A stretch of 64,000 nt of DNA from Luminiphilus sp. (GTDB lineage: Bacteria; Pseudomonadota; Gammaproteobacteria; Pseudomonadales; Halieaceae): NCBI GenBank assembly GCA_029253085.1, contig JAQXAF010000016.1, positions 1 through 64,000 on the forward strand. The letters are read 5' to 3'. Made by a program: the position numbers and the translations under genes. Within the stretch, counting starts at the first letter, position 1. Each line of letters starts with the position of its first letter. Shown piece by piece: positions 1 through 11,154 of the stretch. The notes beneath the pieces are model-generated. The model did not search any database, had not been told where the DNA came from, and worked only from the letters and a program-made list of their open reading frames with translations.

Positions 1-457
1 CTCTGAAGCCATTATGTTCGGCTTTAATGTGCGCGCCGATTCGGGTGCGCGTCGACTTGCAGAGCAGGAAGGCGTGGAGGTTCGCTATTACAAAGTGATT
101 TATGACTTAATTGATGATGTCAGATCGGCGCTCAGTGGTTTGTTGTCGCCAGAGCTTCGTGAAGAAATCATCGGTATTGCTGAGGTCCGGGACGTGTTCC
201 GGTCGCCAAAGTTTGGTCAAATCGCTGGCTGTATGGTGACCGAGGGAACCGTGTATCGCGCTAAGCCTATTCGAGTGCTTCGGGACAATATTGTTATTTA
301 TGAAGGTGAGCTCGAGTCACTCAGGCGCTTCAAAGACGATGCGAGCGAAGTCCGCAATGGTGTGGAGTGTGGTATTGGTGTGAAAAACTATACCGACGTT
401 AAAGTAGGTGACCTCATTGAAGTCTTTGACGTCAACGAGATCGCACGATCACTCTGA
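1..457 (+). CDS. infB: Translation initiation factor IF-2, C-terminal part (5' end outside window)
   Basis: ORF open from window start; C-terminal IF-2 sequence ([56 protein letters not shown]); followed by rbfA-truB-rpsO-pnp synteny. Confidence 0.95.
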   Translation, partial: SEAIMFGFNVRADSGARRLAEQEGVEVRYYKVIYDLIDDVRSALSGLLSPELREEIIGIAEVRDVFRSPKFGQIAGCMVTEGTVYRAKPIRVLRDNIVIYEGELESLRRFKDDASEVRNGVECGIGVKNYTDVKVGDLIEVFDVNEIARSL

Positions 458-862
458 TTGCCTGTGGCTAAAGATTACAGTCGGACGCAACGTATTGGGG
501 ATTCTTTGCAGCAGGAGCTTGCTCGATTGCTGCAATTCACCCTCAGTGACCCTCGCCTAAAAATGGTGAGCGTGACGGGGGTTGATGTCAGTCGTGACCT
601 CTCCCATGCAAAGGTGTTTTTTACGCAGATGGGCGTCGACGATGCGCAGGCGGCCGCGGCGACCACCGCTGCGTTAGATCGTGCCAGCGGCTTCTTGCGA
701 TCAGAGATTGCAAGGACGGCAACACTGCGCACAGTGCCTAAATTACGCTTCTGCTTTGACGAGAGCGTTGGGCGTGGTCGAGCTATGGAGGCCCTCATAC
801 GCGATGTTCGAGCTGCAGACGGTGAGCTCGGTGATCAGCCAGACAGCCCAGAGGGTGATTAG
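458..862 (+). CDS. rbfA: 30S ribosome-binding factor RbfA (TTG start)
   Basis: RbfA-like sequence (RTQRIGDSLQQELARLLQFTLSDPRLKMVSVTGVDVSRDLSHAKVFFT); synteny. Confidence 0.95.
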   Translation: MPVAKDYSRTQRIGDSLQQELARLLQFTLSDPRLKMVSVTGVDVSRDLSHAKVFFTQMGVDDAQAAAATTAALDRASGFLRSEIARTATLRTVPKLRFCFDESVGRGRAMEALIRDVRAADGELGDQPDSPEGD

Positions 863-864
863 CG

Positions 865-1788
865 GTGGCAAGGCGGCGGCGGGGTCGTCCCGTCAATGGG
901 ATTTTAATCCTGGATAAGCCCCTGGGCCTAACATCAAACGCCGCACTGCAAACCTGTAAACGCTTATTTGATGCCGCTAAAGCCGGCCATACGGGCAGTT
1001 TAGACCCACTGGCGACAGGGGTTCTACCGCTGTGCTTTGGAGAGGCCACTAAATTCTCACAGTTTGTGCTGGATGCCGACAAGGCCTATACCAGCACTTT
1101 CGTATTGGGCGTTGGTACCGACACCCTGGACGTGGAGGGTGAAATTACGGCAAGAGCCGATGCCTGCGCCGTCGATGAAAGCACTGTGAGAAAGGCGATG
1201 TCGACGCTGACTGGCGCTATTGAGCAGGTGCCACCCATGTATTCGGCCATAAAGCGTAATGGCCAGCCGCTCTACAAGCTGGCTAGGCAAGGCGTAGAAG
1301 TGGAGCGTGCCTCGCGCCTTGTGACTATTCATGAATTTGAGTGTCTGGCCTTTCGGCCCGGTGCGGCTGCCGAGGTCGATGTAGCAGTTCGCTGTTCCAA
1401 GGGCACCTATATTCGTAGTTTGGCTGAGGCTTTGGGTGAAAAAATGGGGCTGCCAGCACACGTTGGTGCTCTGCGGCGCACTTTGGCCGGCCCCTACGCG
1501 TTGCAGGAGTCCATTTCTCTTGGGAGGCTCGAACAAGTAGCCGTCACTGCGGCAGAGAGCTTAGACGGCTTCTTGTGTCCAATGGACGGGCCTTTACAAG
1601 CATTGCCCTCAGTAATCTTGGTTGAGTCCTCCACTTTTTACTTACAAAGAGGTCAGCCCGTGCTGGTGCCAAATGCCCCTAAAAATGGTATAGTCAGGCT
1701 GTACGCAGCGGATAAACGCTTTCTCGGCATCGGTGAAGTACTCGATGACGGGCGTGTTGCGCCGCGCAGACTTGTGAACGATTCCTAG
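865..1788 (+). CDS. truB: tRNA pseudouridine(55) synthase TruB
   Basis: [14 protein letters not shown] and [26 protein letters not shown] motifs; synteny. Confidence 0.97.
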   Translation: MARRRRGRPVNGILILDKPLGLTSNAALQTCKRLFDAAKAGHTGSLDPLATGVLPLCFGEATKFSQFVLDADKAYTSTFVLGVGTDTLDVEGEITARADACAVDESTVRKAMSTLTGAIEQVPPMYSAIKRNGQPLYKLARQGVEVERASRLVTIHEFECLAFRPGAAAEVDVAVRCSKGTYIRSLAEALGEKMGLPAHVGALRRTLAGPYALQESISLGRLEQVAVTAAESLDGFLCPMDGPLQALPSVILVESSTFYLQRGQPVLVPNAPKNGIVRLYAADKRFLGIGEVLDDGRVAPRRLVNDS

Positions 1789-1892
1789 TATCTACGCAAG
1801 AGACTCTACGCAAGAACGGATTTCATAACGGACCTGTCTGTAAACCTGCACGGACAGAGCCCTATCTTACAAGCAGGTTGGAGAAAAAAACT

Positions 1893-2162
1893 ATGGCTTT
1901 AGATGCAGCCACGAAGGCCCAAATTGTCACCGACTATAAGCAGTCAGACGGCGATACGGGTTCCCCAGAAGTGCAAGTAGCACTGCTCACTGCAAATATT
2001 GAACAGTTGCAATCCCACTTCAAAGAGCACGCACAAGATCACCATTCTCGGCGTGGCCTCATTCGTATGGTCAACCAGCGTAGGAAACTACTGGATTACC
2101 TGAAAAGCAAAGACACGGCACGCTATGCAAATTTGATTAAGCGTCTCGGTCTGCGTCGGTAA
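1893..2162 (+). CDS. rpsO: 30S ribosomal protein S15
   Basis: [42 protein letters not shown] upstream of ATG at 1893. Confidence 0.98.
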   Translation: MALDAATKAQIVTDYKQSDGDTGSPEVQVALLTANIEQLQSHFKEHAQDHHSRRGLIRMVNQRRKLLDYLKSKDTARYANLIKRLGLRR

Positions 2163-2176
2163 AGACCATTTTTTTG

Positions 2177-2200
2177 GCCGGCCAACGCCGGCCTTTTTAT
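2177..2200 (+). terminator. Hairpin plus T-tract between rpsO and pnp
   Basis: GGCCGGC-CAAC-GCCGGCC followed by TTTTTATTT. Confidence 0.75.
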
Positions 2201-2216
2201 TTGTTGGAGAAAGTTA

Positions 2217-4361
2217 GTGAATGTAGTCAAAAAAACATTCCAGTATGGTGACCATGAGATCACTCTGGAAACAGGTCGTATTGCGCGGCAGGCGAGCGGT
2301 GCCGTTATGGTTACCATGGGAAATACCAGTGTTTTGTGCACTGTTGTTGCGGCGCGAGAAATGCGCGCTGGACAAGATTTTTTCCCGCTGTCGGTTCATT
2401 ACATCGAGAAAAGGTACGCAGTAGGAAAGATTCCGGGCGGCTTCTTCAAGCGCGAAGCGCGTCCTAGTGAGAAAGAAACGCTCACTTCACGCCTAATTGA
2501 TCGGCCTGTTCGTCCGCTGTTCCCAAATGGGTTTATGAATGAAGTGCAGGTGGTTTGTACCGTGATGTCGGCTGACAGTGAAACTGACCCCGATATACCT
2601 GCGATGATTGGTACATCAGCGGCATTGGCGATCTCAGGCTGCCCCTTTAACGGTCCTATTGGCGGTGCCCGGGTTGGCTTTACCGAGGCGAAGGGTTACT
2701 TGCTGAACCCAAGCTACAGTGCACTGAAGAGTAGCCAGCTCGATATGGTTGTTGCCGGCACCTCTGAAGCCGTTTTGATGGTTGAGTCCGAGGCTCAGGA
2801 GCTGAGTGAAGATCAGATGCTGGGTGCGGTGTTATTTGCCCATCAAGAAATGCAAACAGTCATCAAGGCAATCAGTGAATTGGTTGAAGAAGCAGGCAAG
2901 CCACGCTGGGAATGGTCTGCGGCACCTGTTGACGAGGCCTTAAAGGCGGCTGTTGAAGGTGAAGCTAAATCTGGCTTGGGTGAAGCGTACCGAATCACAG
3001 AGAAAGCCGCGCGTTACGAGCGTGTTGGCGAGGTCAGAGACGCCACGATTGCGGCACTCGTTGTGGAAGGCGGGCCGTCCAAAGATGACGTTAAGGATCA
3101 ATTTAAAGCCCTTGAGAAGAACATTGTTCGCCAGCGCATCATCAGTGGCGAACCCCGTATTGACGGACGCGACGGACGGACAGTTAGGCCCATCGTCTGT
3201 GAGGTCGATGTGCTGGACAAGGCGCACGGATCGGCTTTGTTTACCCGTGGTGAAACGCAGGCCATTGGCGCTGTGACACTGGGCTCCAGTCGTGATGCGC
3301 AAATTATCGACGCACTGGAAGGTGAGCGCCGCGATCCCTTTATGTTGCATTACAACTTCCCTCCTTACTCTGTAGGTGAGGCCGGCCGTATTGGGTTTAC
3401 TAGCCGACGCGAAATTGGCCATGGTCGCCTGGCTCGACGGGGTCTTGCTGCAACATTGCCCACGGAAGAGGAATTTCCTTACACCGTGCGCGTTGTGTCG
3501 GAAATCACTGAATCCAATGGTTCTAGCTCTATGGCATCTGTTTGTGTTGGCTCATTGGCCATGATGGCCGCAGGCGTGCCCGTAAAGGCCCCCGTAGCAG
3601 GTATCGCCATGGGTTTGGTGAAAGAAGGCAACAATTTTGCGGTCCTTACGGATATTCTTGGCGATGAAGACCACCTTGGTGATATGGACTTCAAGGTAGC
3701 CGGCACATCAGGGGGTATTACCGCACTCCAGATGGATATCAAGATCGAAGGTATCAACGAGCAAATCATGGAGATTGCCCTTGAGCAGGCTATGCAGGCT
3801 CGATTGCATATCTTAGGACAGATGAACTCAGTCTTGGCGGCACCTCGCGAGATCGTGTCAGAAAATGCGCCCAGCATGGTGCAGCTGAAAATTGATTCAG
3901 ACAAGATACGAGACATCATTGGTAAGGGTGGGGCAACGATACGTTCCATCACTGAAGAGTCCGGCGCGACCGTTGATATCGAAGATGACGGTACAGTGAA
4001 AGTCTTCGGTGTCACTAAAGAGTCTCGTGATCACGCGGTCAACGCGATTATGGCGATTACCGCTGAAGCTGAAGTGGGTGCAATCTACGAAGGGACTATT
4101 GCGCGCATCGTCGACTTCGGAGCATTTGTCACTATTTTACCGGGCAAAGATGGTTTGGTACATATTTCGCAGATCGCTGAAGAGCGTGTTGAGAATGTCA
4201 CTGACTACTTAAAGGAAGGTGAGACGGTTCGAGTTAAGGTACTCGACGTTGATCAACGTGGTCGTATTAAGCTTTCTATTAAAGAGGTTGCTGCTGACGA
4301 GGGTACTGACGCCGCCGAGGCTGTGGTAGAAGCTGAGCCTGAGAATCTTTCAGGGGAGTAA
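2217..4361 (+). CDS. pnp: Polyribonucleotide nucleotidyltransferase
   Basis: PNPase core plus KH and S1 domains ([65 protein letters not shown]). Confidence 0.98.
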   Translation: MNVVKKTFQYGDHEITLETGRIARQASGAVMVTMGNTSVLCTVVAAREMRAGQDFFPLSVHYIEKRYAVGKIPGGFFKREARPSEKETLTSRLIDRPVRPLFPNGFMNEVQVVCTVMSADSETDPDIPAMIGTSAALAISGCPFNGPIGGARVGFTEAKGYLLNPSYSALKSSQLDMVVAGTSEAVLMVESEAQELSEDQMLGAVLFAHQEMQTVIKAISELVEEAGKPRWEWSAAPVDEALKAAVEGEAKSGLGEAYRITEKAARYERVGEVRDATIAALVVEGGPSKDDVKDQFKALEKNIVRQRIISGEPRIDGRDGRTVRPIVCEVDVLDKAHGSALFTRGETQAIGAVTLGSSRDAQIIDALEGERRDPFMLHYNFPPYSVGEAGRIGFTSRREIGHGRLARRGLAATLPTEEEFPYTVRVVSEITESNGSSSMASVCVGSLAMMAAGVPVKAPVAGIAMGLVKEGNNFAVLTDILGDEDHLGDMDFKVAGTSGGITALQMDIKIEGINEQIMEIALEQAMQARLHILGQMNSVLAAPREIVSENAPSMVQLKIDSDKIRDIIGKGGATIRSITEESGATVDIEDDGTVKVFGVTKESRDHAVNAIMAITAEAEVGAIYEGTIARIVDFGAFVTILPGKDGLVHISQIAEERVENVTDYLKEGETVRVKVLDVDQRGRIKLSIKEVAADEGTDAAEAVVEAEPENLSGE

Positions 4362-4378
4362 ATGCTTTGGTACCGCTA

Positions 4379-4406
4379 AAAACCGCGACATGTCGCGGTT
4401 TTTTTT
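4379..4406 (+). terminator. Intrinsic terminator after pnp
   Basis: 20-nt perfect palindrome AACCGCGACATGTCGCGGTT (4381-4400) followed by a T-run. Confidence 0.85.
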
Positions 4407-4446
4407 GCGCCGCGATTTCTTCCTGCGGGGTAGTCAGCAGATACTC

Positions 4447-6393
4447 TCAACTGGGCGTAGAGCCGGTGTCTCTTTGTGTCACTAGATCTTTGACCACCGA
4501 AGGGTCGGCTAATGTTGAGATATCGCCGAGGTTGTCAAAATCGCGTTCCGCGATTTTTCTGAGAATCCGCCGCATAATTTTTCCTGAGCGGGTTTTTGGC
4601 AGCCCCGGTGCCCATTGAATGATGTCGGGTTTGGCAATGGGTCCTATCTCTTTGACGCAAAGTTGGATTAATTCTGCTTTTAAATCATCACTGGCCGTTA
4701 CGCCTGTTTTAGGGGTGACATAGGCATAAATACCTTGCCCCTTGATGTCGTGGGGAAATCCAACGACTGCAGATTCCGCAATGTCAGGATGTTCTCCGAG
4801 GGCGGCTTCCACCTCTGCTGTCCCCATACGGTGTCCCGACACATTGAGGACGTCATCAACTCGCCCCGTGATCCGGTAATAGCCCTCTGCGTCTCTAAGC
4901 GCGCCATCGCCGGTGAAATAATAGCCTTCATAAGTACTGAAATAGGTATCGAGCATGCGTTGGTGATCGTTGTATACCGAGCGTATTTGTCCCGGCCATG
5001 AGCGTTTTATCGCTAGATAACCTGCAGCCTCACCCTCAAGTTCCTGGCCGTTTTCATCGAGTAGCACGGGCTCAACGCCAAAAAATGGGAAGCTCGCAAA
5101 GCCGGGTTTGAGGGCGTGGGCCCCCGGTAGCGGTGTGATCATGATGCCCCCGGTCTCAGTTTGCCACCAGGTATCGACGATCGGGCAACGGCCATCGCCT
5201 ACAATCTTGTGATACCACTCCCAGGCTTCGGGATTGATGGGCTCACCGACAGAGCCCAGAACGCGTAATGTTTTTCTGGAGTGACGGGTCACCCACTCAT
5301 CCCCCATTCCCATCAATGCACGAATGGCAGTCGGGGCGGTAAAAAATAAATTCACCGAATGTTTTTCTATCACTTGCCAAAATCGACCTGCATCAGGATA
5401 GGTGGGAATTCCCTCGAAAATGACCGACGTCGCACCGTTGGCGAGGGGGCCATAGACAATATAGGTGTGGCCCGTCACCCAGCCCACGTCGGCGGTACAC
5501 CACCATATATCACCAGGCTGATAGTCAAAAACATAGCGAAAGGTCATGGCTGCTTGAAGCAGATAGCCGCCGGTTGTGTGAAGTACCCCTTTAGGTTTAC
5601 CCGTGGAGCCTGAGGTATACAAAATAAAGAGTGGATCTTCTGCATCCATTGCTTCGGGCGCGCATTCAACGTCAGCAGCCCGGCAAGCCGTGGCGTAATC
5701 CACATCACGGTCGCCTTGCCAGTCGACATCGGCCCCGGTGTGCGCTACCACAATGACGGAGCTCACGCCGCCGCAGCTTTTCAATGCGGCATCGACATTG
5801 GCCTTGAGAGGTACTTTGCGTCCCCCACGAACGCCTTCGTCTGCGGTGATCACCAGCGCGCAGTCGGAATCGTTGATCCGATTCAGCAGTGCTTCAGGAG
5901 AAAAACCACCAAACACCACGGAGTGGACAGCCCCAATTCGGGCACAGGCCAGCATGGCATAGGTCGCCTCGGGTATCATCGGCATGTAGATACAGACACG
6001 ATCGCCCCGCCCAATACCTCGTGCCTTAAGGACGTTAGCTAGGCGACAAACTGCGTCTTTCAATTCTTGATAATTGATGTGCCGGCTGCTTGCGGGATCA
6101 TCGCCCTCCCATATAAATGCCGTCTGCTTAGCGCGCTCCGGCAGATGCCTATCGATGCAGTTGACCGAGACGTTAAGTTTGCCACCGACAAACCAATGGG
6201 CCTTCCCGGTAGTGAGGTCTGAATCGACAACCTGAATCCAGGGTGAATCCCATACCAAAAACTCTCGAGCGCGGTCTGCCCAAAATCTCGAGGGATCGTC
6301 AAGGGATTCCCGATACCACTGTTCATACATTTCGGAACTGATATGTGCCTTGGAAAAGCTAGCAGGTACCGGGTATAGGGGGTGCTCAGACAT
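4447..6393 (-). CDS. acs: Acetyl-CoA synthetase
   Basis: [36 protein letters not shown] and [17 protein letters not shown] motifs; start at MSEHPLYP. Confidence 0.95.
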   Translation of the reverse strand: MSEHPLYPVPASFSKAHISSEMYEQWYRESLDDPSRFWADRAREFLVWDSPWIQVVDSDLTTGKAHWFVGGKLNVSVNCIDRHLPERAKQTAFIWEGDDPASSRHINYQELKDAVCRLANVLKARGIGRGDRVCIYMPMIPEATYAMLACARIGAVHSVVFGGFSPEALLNRINDSDCALVITADEGVRGGRKVPLKANVDAALKSCGGVSSVIVVAHTGADVDWQGDRDVDYATACRAADVECAPEAMDAEDPLFILYTSGSTGKPKGVLHTTGGYLLQAAMTFRYVFDYQPGDIWWCTADVGWVTGHTYIVYGPLANGATSVIFEGIPTYPDAGRFWQVIEKHSVNLFFTAPTAIRALMGMGDEWVTRHSRKTLRVLGSVGEPINPEAWEWYHKIVGDGRCPIVDTWWQTETGGIMITPLPGAHALKPGFASFPFFGVEPVLLDENGQELEGEAAGYLAIKRSWPGQIRSVYNDHQRMLDTYFSTYEGYYFTGDGALRDAEGYYRITGRVDDVLNVSGHRMGTAEVEAALGEHPDIAESAVVGFPHDIKGQGIYAYVTPKTGVTASDDLKAELIQLCVKEIGPIAKPDIIQWAPGLPKTRSGKIMRRILRKIAERDFDNLGDISTLADPSVVKDLVTQRDTGSTPS

Positions 6394-6933
6394 ACTGTAT
6401 TGCTCTTGTGGAGGACAGCCAGAAACTACAGAGCCTAGTCTACTCTTAGTGGGATCAATGCTGAAGCCGACCGGTCCTTTCTGGAAATTGATAGGGTGCG
6501 TCAAAGCTACCATTATGGCTCTGGGTTGTTACCGTGCTGAGCCAGTGGCGGACTAAAAGTAAAGGTTCTCAATGCATGAAATGGCCATTTAGTGCTGAGT
6601 TTTAAATTTTTCAAAATCATGCGTGTTAGCGCGTCAATGCTAGAGGCATTGAGCCCATCGCTGGGGGCGTTGGAAGATGTTTAGAGGCGCAACTGTTTGC
6701 ATGAAAGCCGGTGCGGTTAGGCCCGTGCAAGACAGGCGCCGCAACCCAGTCGCCAGAATATTGGGTCTCAGAATATTCCAGTTTTGATGTTGCCCAGTGG
6801 CATCATGACCTTTCGGTTAGGAGTATATTTGCTTGGCCAAGCGACTTGATAATGGAGATTCAGGTAGTCTTAGCCGAGTGACGTTTTCTGTCTGTTATAA
6901 ATTGAAGTGATACAAGCAACTAAGCGTTGAGGG

Positions 6934-7209
6934 ATGCGAACTATGAGTCAGTTATCGGAAGCGCAGGCTGAGCAATACTGGAAACGTAATCGGAGTTTGA
7001 TGATTCGCTTAATGATCATTTGGTTTGTGGTCAGTTTTGGTTGCGGGATTTTATGGGTCGACACGCTCAACCTTATTCAGATAGGTGGATATAAATTGGG
7101 TTTTTGGTTTGCACAGCAAGGCTCTATCTTTATTTTTATTGGTTTGATTTTTTATTACGTGGTGGCTATGGCCCGACTGGATCGTGAGTTTGGGGTGGAG
7201 GAAGACTGA
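6934..7209 (+). CDS. DUF4212-type small membrane subunit, sodium/solute symporter accessory protein
   Basis: Two-TM small protein directly upstream of, and overlapping, the SSS symporter; family pattern (QAEQYWKRNRSLMIRLMIIWFVVSFGCGILWVDTLNLI). Confidence 0.85.
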   Translation: MRTMSQLSEAQAEQYWKRNRSLMIRLMIIWFVVSFGCGILWVDTLNLIQIGGYKLGFWFAQQGSIFIFIGLIFYYVVAMARLDREFGVEED

Positions 7210-8948
7210 TGGAATTGGCCACCATTACCTACATCGTCGTAGGTCTGAGCTTTGCGGTTTACATTGTTATTGCCATCGCGGCGCGGGCAGGCTCAACCCA
7301 AGAATTCTATGTGGCAGGTGGCGGCATACATCCAATTGCTAATGGTATGGCGACAGCAGCTGACTGGATGTCGGCGGCCTCTTTTATTTCTATGGCTGGG
7401 TTGATTGGAATCTCCTACAACGGTTACGGAGGTTCGGTTTTTCTCATGGGGTGGACCGGAGGCTACGTTATTCTTGCCATGCTCTTGGCACCCTACCTTC
7501 GCAAATATGGCAAGTTCACGGTGCCTGAATTTATCGGTGATCGTTATTACTCTGACACGGCGCGGGTGGTAGCGGTTATTTGTTTGATTTTATGTTCCGT
7601 GACCTATGTTATTGGGCAAATGAAGGGCATTGGCGTGGCGTTCTCCCGGTTTTTGGAGACAGACTACGAGACCGGGTTGTACACAGGCATGATTATTGTT
7701 TTTTTCTACGCTGTGTTGGGGGGCATGAAGGGCATTACTTACACTCAGATTGCCCAGTACGTTGTGCTCATTCTTGCCTACACGGTCCCGGCTATTTTTA
7801 TCAGCTTTCAGCTGACGGGCAACCCCATCCCCCAGCTGGGTTTGGGGAGTACCCTTGTTGGCAGTGATACTTTTTTGCTCGATAAACTCGATAGGGTGCT
7901 GCTGGAGACGGGCTTTAAGGAGTACACGACGTCGGTGCGGCTCAGCACGCTCAATATGTTTGCTTACACAGCATCTTTAATGATCGGCACTGCGGGTCTA
8001 CCCCATGTCATTATTCGGTTTTTTACGGTTCCCAAGGTGCGAGATGCGCGCAAGTCGGCTGGGTATGCGCTGGTCTTTATTGCGATTCTCTACACAACGG
8101 CTCCTGCAGTCGCGGCGATGGCTAGGCTTAATATTATGCAGACTATCGAGCCCAGTCCGGGACAGCATGTGTTGATTGAGGAGCGTCCTCAATGGTTCAA
8201 AAATTGGGAGCAAACAGGCTTGTTGGCAATACAGGATAAAAACGGGGATGGACGTTTGCAATATGTGGCCGACCCACAGCGCAATGAATTAGTTAAGCTC
8301 GACAATGACATACTGGTGTTGGCCAACCCCGAGATCGCCCAACTACCCAATTGGATCATTGCGCTGGTGGCTGCGGGTGGTCTCGCCGCGGCACTTTCCA
8401 CCGCCGCGGGTTTGCTGCTGGCCATTTCCTCTGCGATCTCCCACGATTTACTAAAGAGCACGTTCTACCCGTCGATTTCTGAGCAGATGGAGCTTAATGC
8501 TTCCCGGGGGGCGATGGCTGTCGCTGTGCTAGGCGCGGGATATTTAGGGTTAAACCCCCCAGGCTTTGCGGCTGGGACCGTGGCATTAGCCTTTGGGCTC
8601 GCAGCGGCGTCTATTTTTCCGGCTTTAATGATGGGTATTTTTTCCAGTCGAGTCACTCGAGAGGGGGCGATTAGTGGCATGGTGATTGGGTTGGGCGTCA
8701 CTTTGTTCTACGTTTTCCAACATAAGGGCGTCATGTTTGTCGCTGAATGGCGGTTTTTTCCTGGCCTCGGCAAGAACTGGTTTTTCGGTATTGAGCCGAA
8801 TGCCTTTGGTTGTATCGGTGCCGCCGTTAATTTTATTGTTGCCCTGAGCGTGAGTCACCTGACCAGTGAGCCACCTGAGCGCGTTCGCAGGTTGGTGCAG
8901 GAGATCCGCATACCGGCGGGCTCAGTCACTGCGCCGGCTCAACACTAA
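7209..8948 (+). CDS. Sodium:solute symporter family protein (VC_2705/ActP-like)
   Basis: SSS family TM pattern (EFYVAGGGIHPIANGMATAADWMSAASFISMAGLI; GLPHVIIRFFTVP). Confidence 0.9.
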   Translation: MELATITYIVVGLSFAVYIVIAIAARAGSTQEFYVAGGGIHPIANGMATAADWMSAASFISMAGLIGISYNGYGGSVFLMGWTGGYVILAMLLAPYLRKYGKFTVPEFIGDRYYSDTARVVAVICLILCSVTYVIGQMKGIGVAFSRFLETDYETGLYTGMIIVFFYAVLGGMKGITYTQIAQYVVLILAYTVPAIFISFQLTGNPIPQLGLGSTLVGSDTFLLDKLDRVLLETGFKEYTTSVRLSTLNMFAYTASLMIGTAGLPHVIIRFFTVPKVRDARKSAGYALVFIAILYTTAPAVAAMARLNIMQTIEPSPGQHVLIEERPQWFKNWEQTGLLAIQDKNGDGRLQYVADPQRNELVKLDNDILVLANPEIAQLPNWIIALVAAGGLAAALSTAAGLLLAISSAISHDLLKSTFYPSISEQMELNASRGAMAVAVLGAGYLGLNPPGFAAGTVALAFGLAAASIFPALMMGIFSSRVTREGAISGMVIGLGVTLFYVFQHKGVMFVAEWRFFPGLGKNWFFGIEPNAFGCIGAAVNFIVALSVSHLTSEPPERVRRLVQEIRIPAGSVTAPAQH

Positions 8949-8967
8949 GCCCCAAACGTTTTTTCGG

Positions 8968-9444
8968 ATGACTAATATGTCAATCATGACCAACAAGCAT
9001 GTTCTCGCTGCACTTTTAGTGGCGCCAATACTCGCCGTACTCGCTTGGTATGGTGCCGGGCAATTCACTGATGACGGAGAGCAACAGGCCGCCCCAGCAC
9101 AAGAGGGTACTTCCTACCCCTTAATTGAGCGTCCGGGCTGTCGCTATCCGGGGGGTAAATGTGGGTTGTCTAACGAAAGTTTTAGGTTGGCGATTGTCGT
9201 TCTGCCAACGGGGCAATTACGCATGACGTCTGCTGTGCCATTAGATTTTGTATTGGTTGGGCTGAAGTCTGCGGGTAACCAGGGCCCAGTGAAGGCCTCG
9301 TCGGTGTCAGCTGAACAGGATAGATGGGTTCATAACTTTGCCGTAATGCCGTCGAGTGAAGACCGGCTCAGAGTGGTAGCCGGTGTTAGTGGCGCTTCTA
9401 TGTTTGGTGAGGTCGCACTAACCTTTACGGAATCAAGCGATTAG
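8968..9444 (+). CDS. Hypothetical protein with N-terminal signal anchor
   Basis: ORF with N-terminal hydrophobic segment (HVLAALLVAPILAVLAWYGAG); no family recognised; start at 8968 chosen to reduce overlap with the symporter. Confidence 0.6.
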   Translation: MTNMSIMTNKHVLAALLVAPILAVLAWYGAGQFTDDGEQQAAPAQEGTSYPLIERPGCRYPGGKCGLSNESFRLAIVVLPTGQLRMTSAVPLDFVLVGLKSAGNQGPVKASSVSAEQDRWVHNFAVMPSSEDRLRVVAGVSGASMFGEVALTFTESSD

Positions 9445-10298
9445 TAATGCTCGATTACGATGTTATCGATTAAACGGGTTCCCTCAAGGGAGGCGGCGCA
9501 GAAAATGGCGACATCGGTGTCGTCTTCCTGAGCGGGCAGCAGGTCGCAGCAACGTCTAGCTTCGCAATAGTCACTGATAAACCCCAGCGCGTTGAGTCGC
9601 TGTACGACGGCGTTGCACAGCCCTATATAGTCCCGAGCGCCGCCTTGAACCGCATCGCTGACGGCCATAAGGTTGCGATACAAAGCAGGAGCCACGTCTA
9701 GGGCTTCTGAGGTCAGGTAGCTATTCCGAGAACTGAGAGCCAGCCCATTGGTATCGCGCTGGGTGGGAACGGCCTCAATCTGGACTGGCATTCCAAGGTC
9801 GGCCACCATTTTTCGTATCACTAAAAGCTGTTGAAGGTCTTTCTCGCCGAACAGGGCGATATCGGGGGATACCAGGTTTAATAGTTTGCAGACTACCGTT
9901 GTGACTCCATCGAAGTGCCCGACACGCTGACGGCCACATAAAACATCGGTAAGACCTGGTACGGTGACTTTGGTGTGCGCCTGCAACCCCGCGGGGTATA
10001 GATCCTCTACGCTGGGCGTAAACACAAGGGTCACGCCTTCTTCAGCCAGTAAACGAAGGTCTTGCTCCAGTGTTCTAGGGTAGGCGTCCAGATCTTCTGT
10101 AGGGCTGAACTGAAGCGGATTGACAAAGATCGAAACAACGACCTGCTCAGCCATGGTAAAGCCTCGCCTGACCAGAGACAGATGTCCGTCGTGTAGATTA
10201 CCCATGGTTGGCACAAAGGCTATGTTGTCGTTCCCCTGCAGCTCCGCTAAGCGCTGGCGCAGGTCCTGGGAATTTCTGGCGATCTCCATAGACCTCAA
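9441..10298 (-). CDS. panC: Pantoate--beta-alanine ligase
   Basis: FVPTMGNLHDGHLSLVR; FGEKDLQQLLVIRKMV; adjacent to panB. Confidence 0.96.
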   Translation of the reverse strand: MRSMEIARNSQDLRQRLAELQGNDNIAFVPTMGNLHDGHLSLVRRGFTMAEQVVVSIFVNPLQFSPTEDLDAYPRTLEQDLRLLAEEGVTLVFTPSVEDLYPAGLQAHTKVTVPGLTDVLCGRQRVGHFDGVTTVVCKLLNLVSPDIALFGEKDLQQLLVIRKMVADLGMPVQIEAVPTQRDTNGLALSSRNSYLTSEALDVAPALYRNLMAVSDAVQGGARDYIGLCNAVVQRLNALGFISDYCEARRCCDLLPAQEDDTDVAIFCAASLEGTRLIDNIVIEHY

Positions 10299-10306
10299 TA
10301 CCTCGG

Positions 10307-11107
10307 TTAGGAGTAGGTGTGCTCTTCTTTGGGATAAACGCCGGTTTTCACGGCTTCTACGAAGGCGCTCAGTGCGGCCTGTACCGAAGATGAACCCGTC
10401 ATGAAATTCTCGACAAACTTTGGTGGGTGCTCACTGAGCCCTAGCATGTCGTGTAAAACCAATACTTGTGCATCAGTCCCGGAGCCTGCTCCAATGCCGA
10501 TAACTGGAATATCAAGTTTCGAGCTAATGTCTGCGGCGAGGTGAGCTGGAATACACTCAAGCACCAATAAACTAGCGCCTGCATCTTGGATTTCGACAGC
10601 ATCGGCCAAGATTGATTTAGCTTCTTTCGGGGTTCTACCCTGAACCTTATAGCCACCGAAAACGTTGACAGACTGGGGCGTAAGGCCCAAGTGTGCACAC
10701 ACTGGAATGCCGCGCTCTACCAGCTGGTGAATGGTCTCACTTAACCAAACCCCGCCTTCCAATTTTACCATTTGGGCGCCAGCCTGCATGAGCATCATGC
10801 CCGATTCTAAGGCCTTGTCGGTTGTGTCGTAGCTCATAAAAGGCATATCCGCCACAACGAGGGAGTGGGGGCGACCGCGGCAGACACAGCTGGTGTGATA
10901 AGCCATATCACTAATTGTGACGGGAATCGTTGTGTCGTGACCCTGCAAGACCATGCCCAGAGAATCGCCGACAAGAATGGTTTCTGCACCCGCATCACTG
11001 ATGAGGCGCGAGAATGTTGCGTCATAGGCGGTCATCATGACGAACTTCTCGCCTTCCGCCTTCATGGTATTAAGCTTACCGATGGTTATCCTGCTACTCA
11101 TCTGCAC
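10307..11107 (-). CDS. panB: 3-methyl-2-oxobutanoate hydroxymethyltransferase
   Basis: MMTAYDATFSRLISDAGAETILVGDSLGMVLQGHDTT; GIGAGSGTDAQVLVLHDMLG. Confidence 0.97.
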   Translation of the reverse strand: MQMSSRITIGKLNTMKAEGEKFVMMTAYDATFSRLISDAGAETILVGDSLGMVLQGHDTTIPVTISDMAYHTSCVCRGRPHSLVVADMPFMSYDTTDKALESGMMLMQAGAQMVKLEGGVWLSETIHQLVERGIPVCAHLGLTPQSVNVFGGYKVQGRTPKEAKSILADAVEIQDAGASLLVLECIPAHLAADISSKLDIPVIGIGAGSGTDAQVLVLHDMLGLSEHPPKFVENFMTGSSSVQAALSAFVEAVKTGVYPKEEHTYS

Positions 11108-11154
11108 TATCCGGTTGGCTGTGTTTCATTGCTGGGTTTCCTGGGGGTACAAGA

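Noticed and set aside
2953-3422. Overlapping alternative-frame ORFs inside pnp (and many similar ones inside acs, leuS, lon, dnaE2, uup)
   Set aside because: All are contained in well-supported housekeeping genes and show no independent homology or start signals.
6527-6532. TGTTAC hexamer upstream of acs, possible regulator site
   Set aside because: Single copy and no correctly spaced -24/-12 promoter found downstream; a lone hexamer is expected by chance.
6790-6815. TGGCATCATGACC as a possible sigma54 promoter before the symporter
   Set aside because: The GC element is not present at the required 10-nt spacing after GG.
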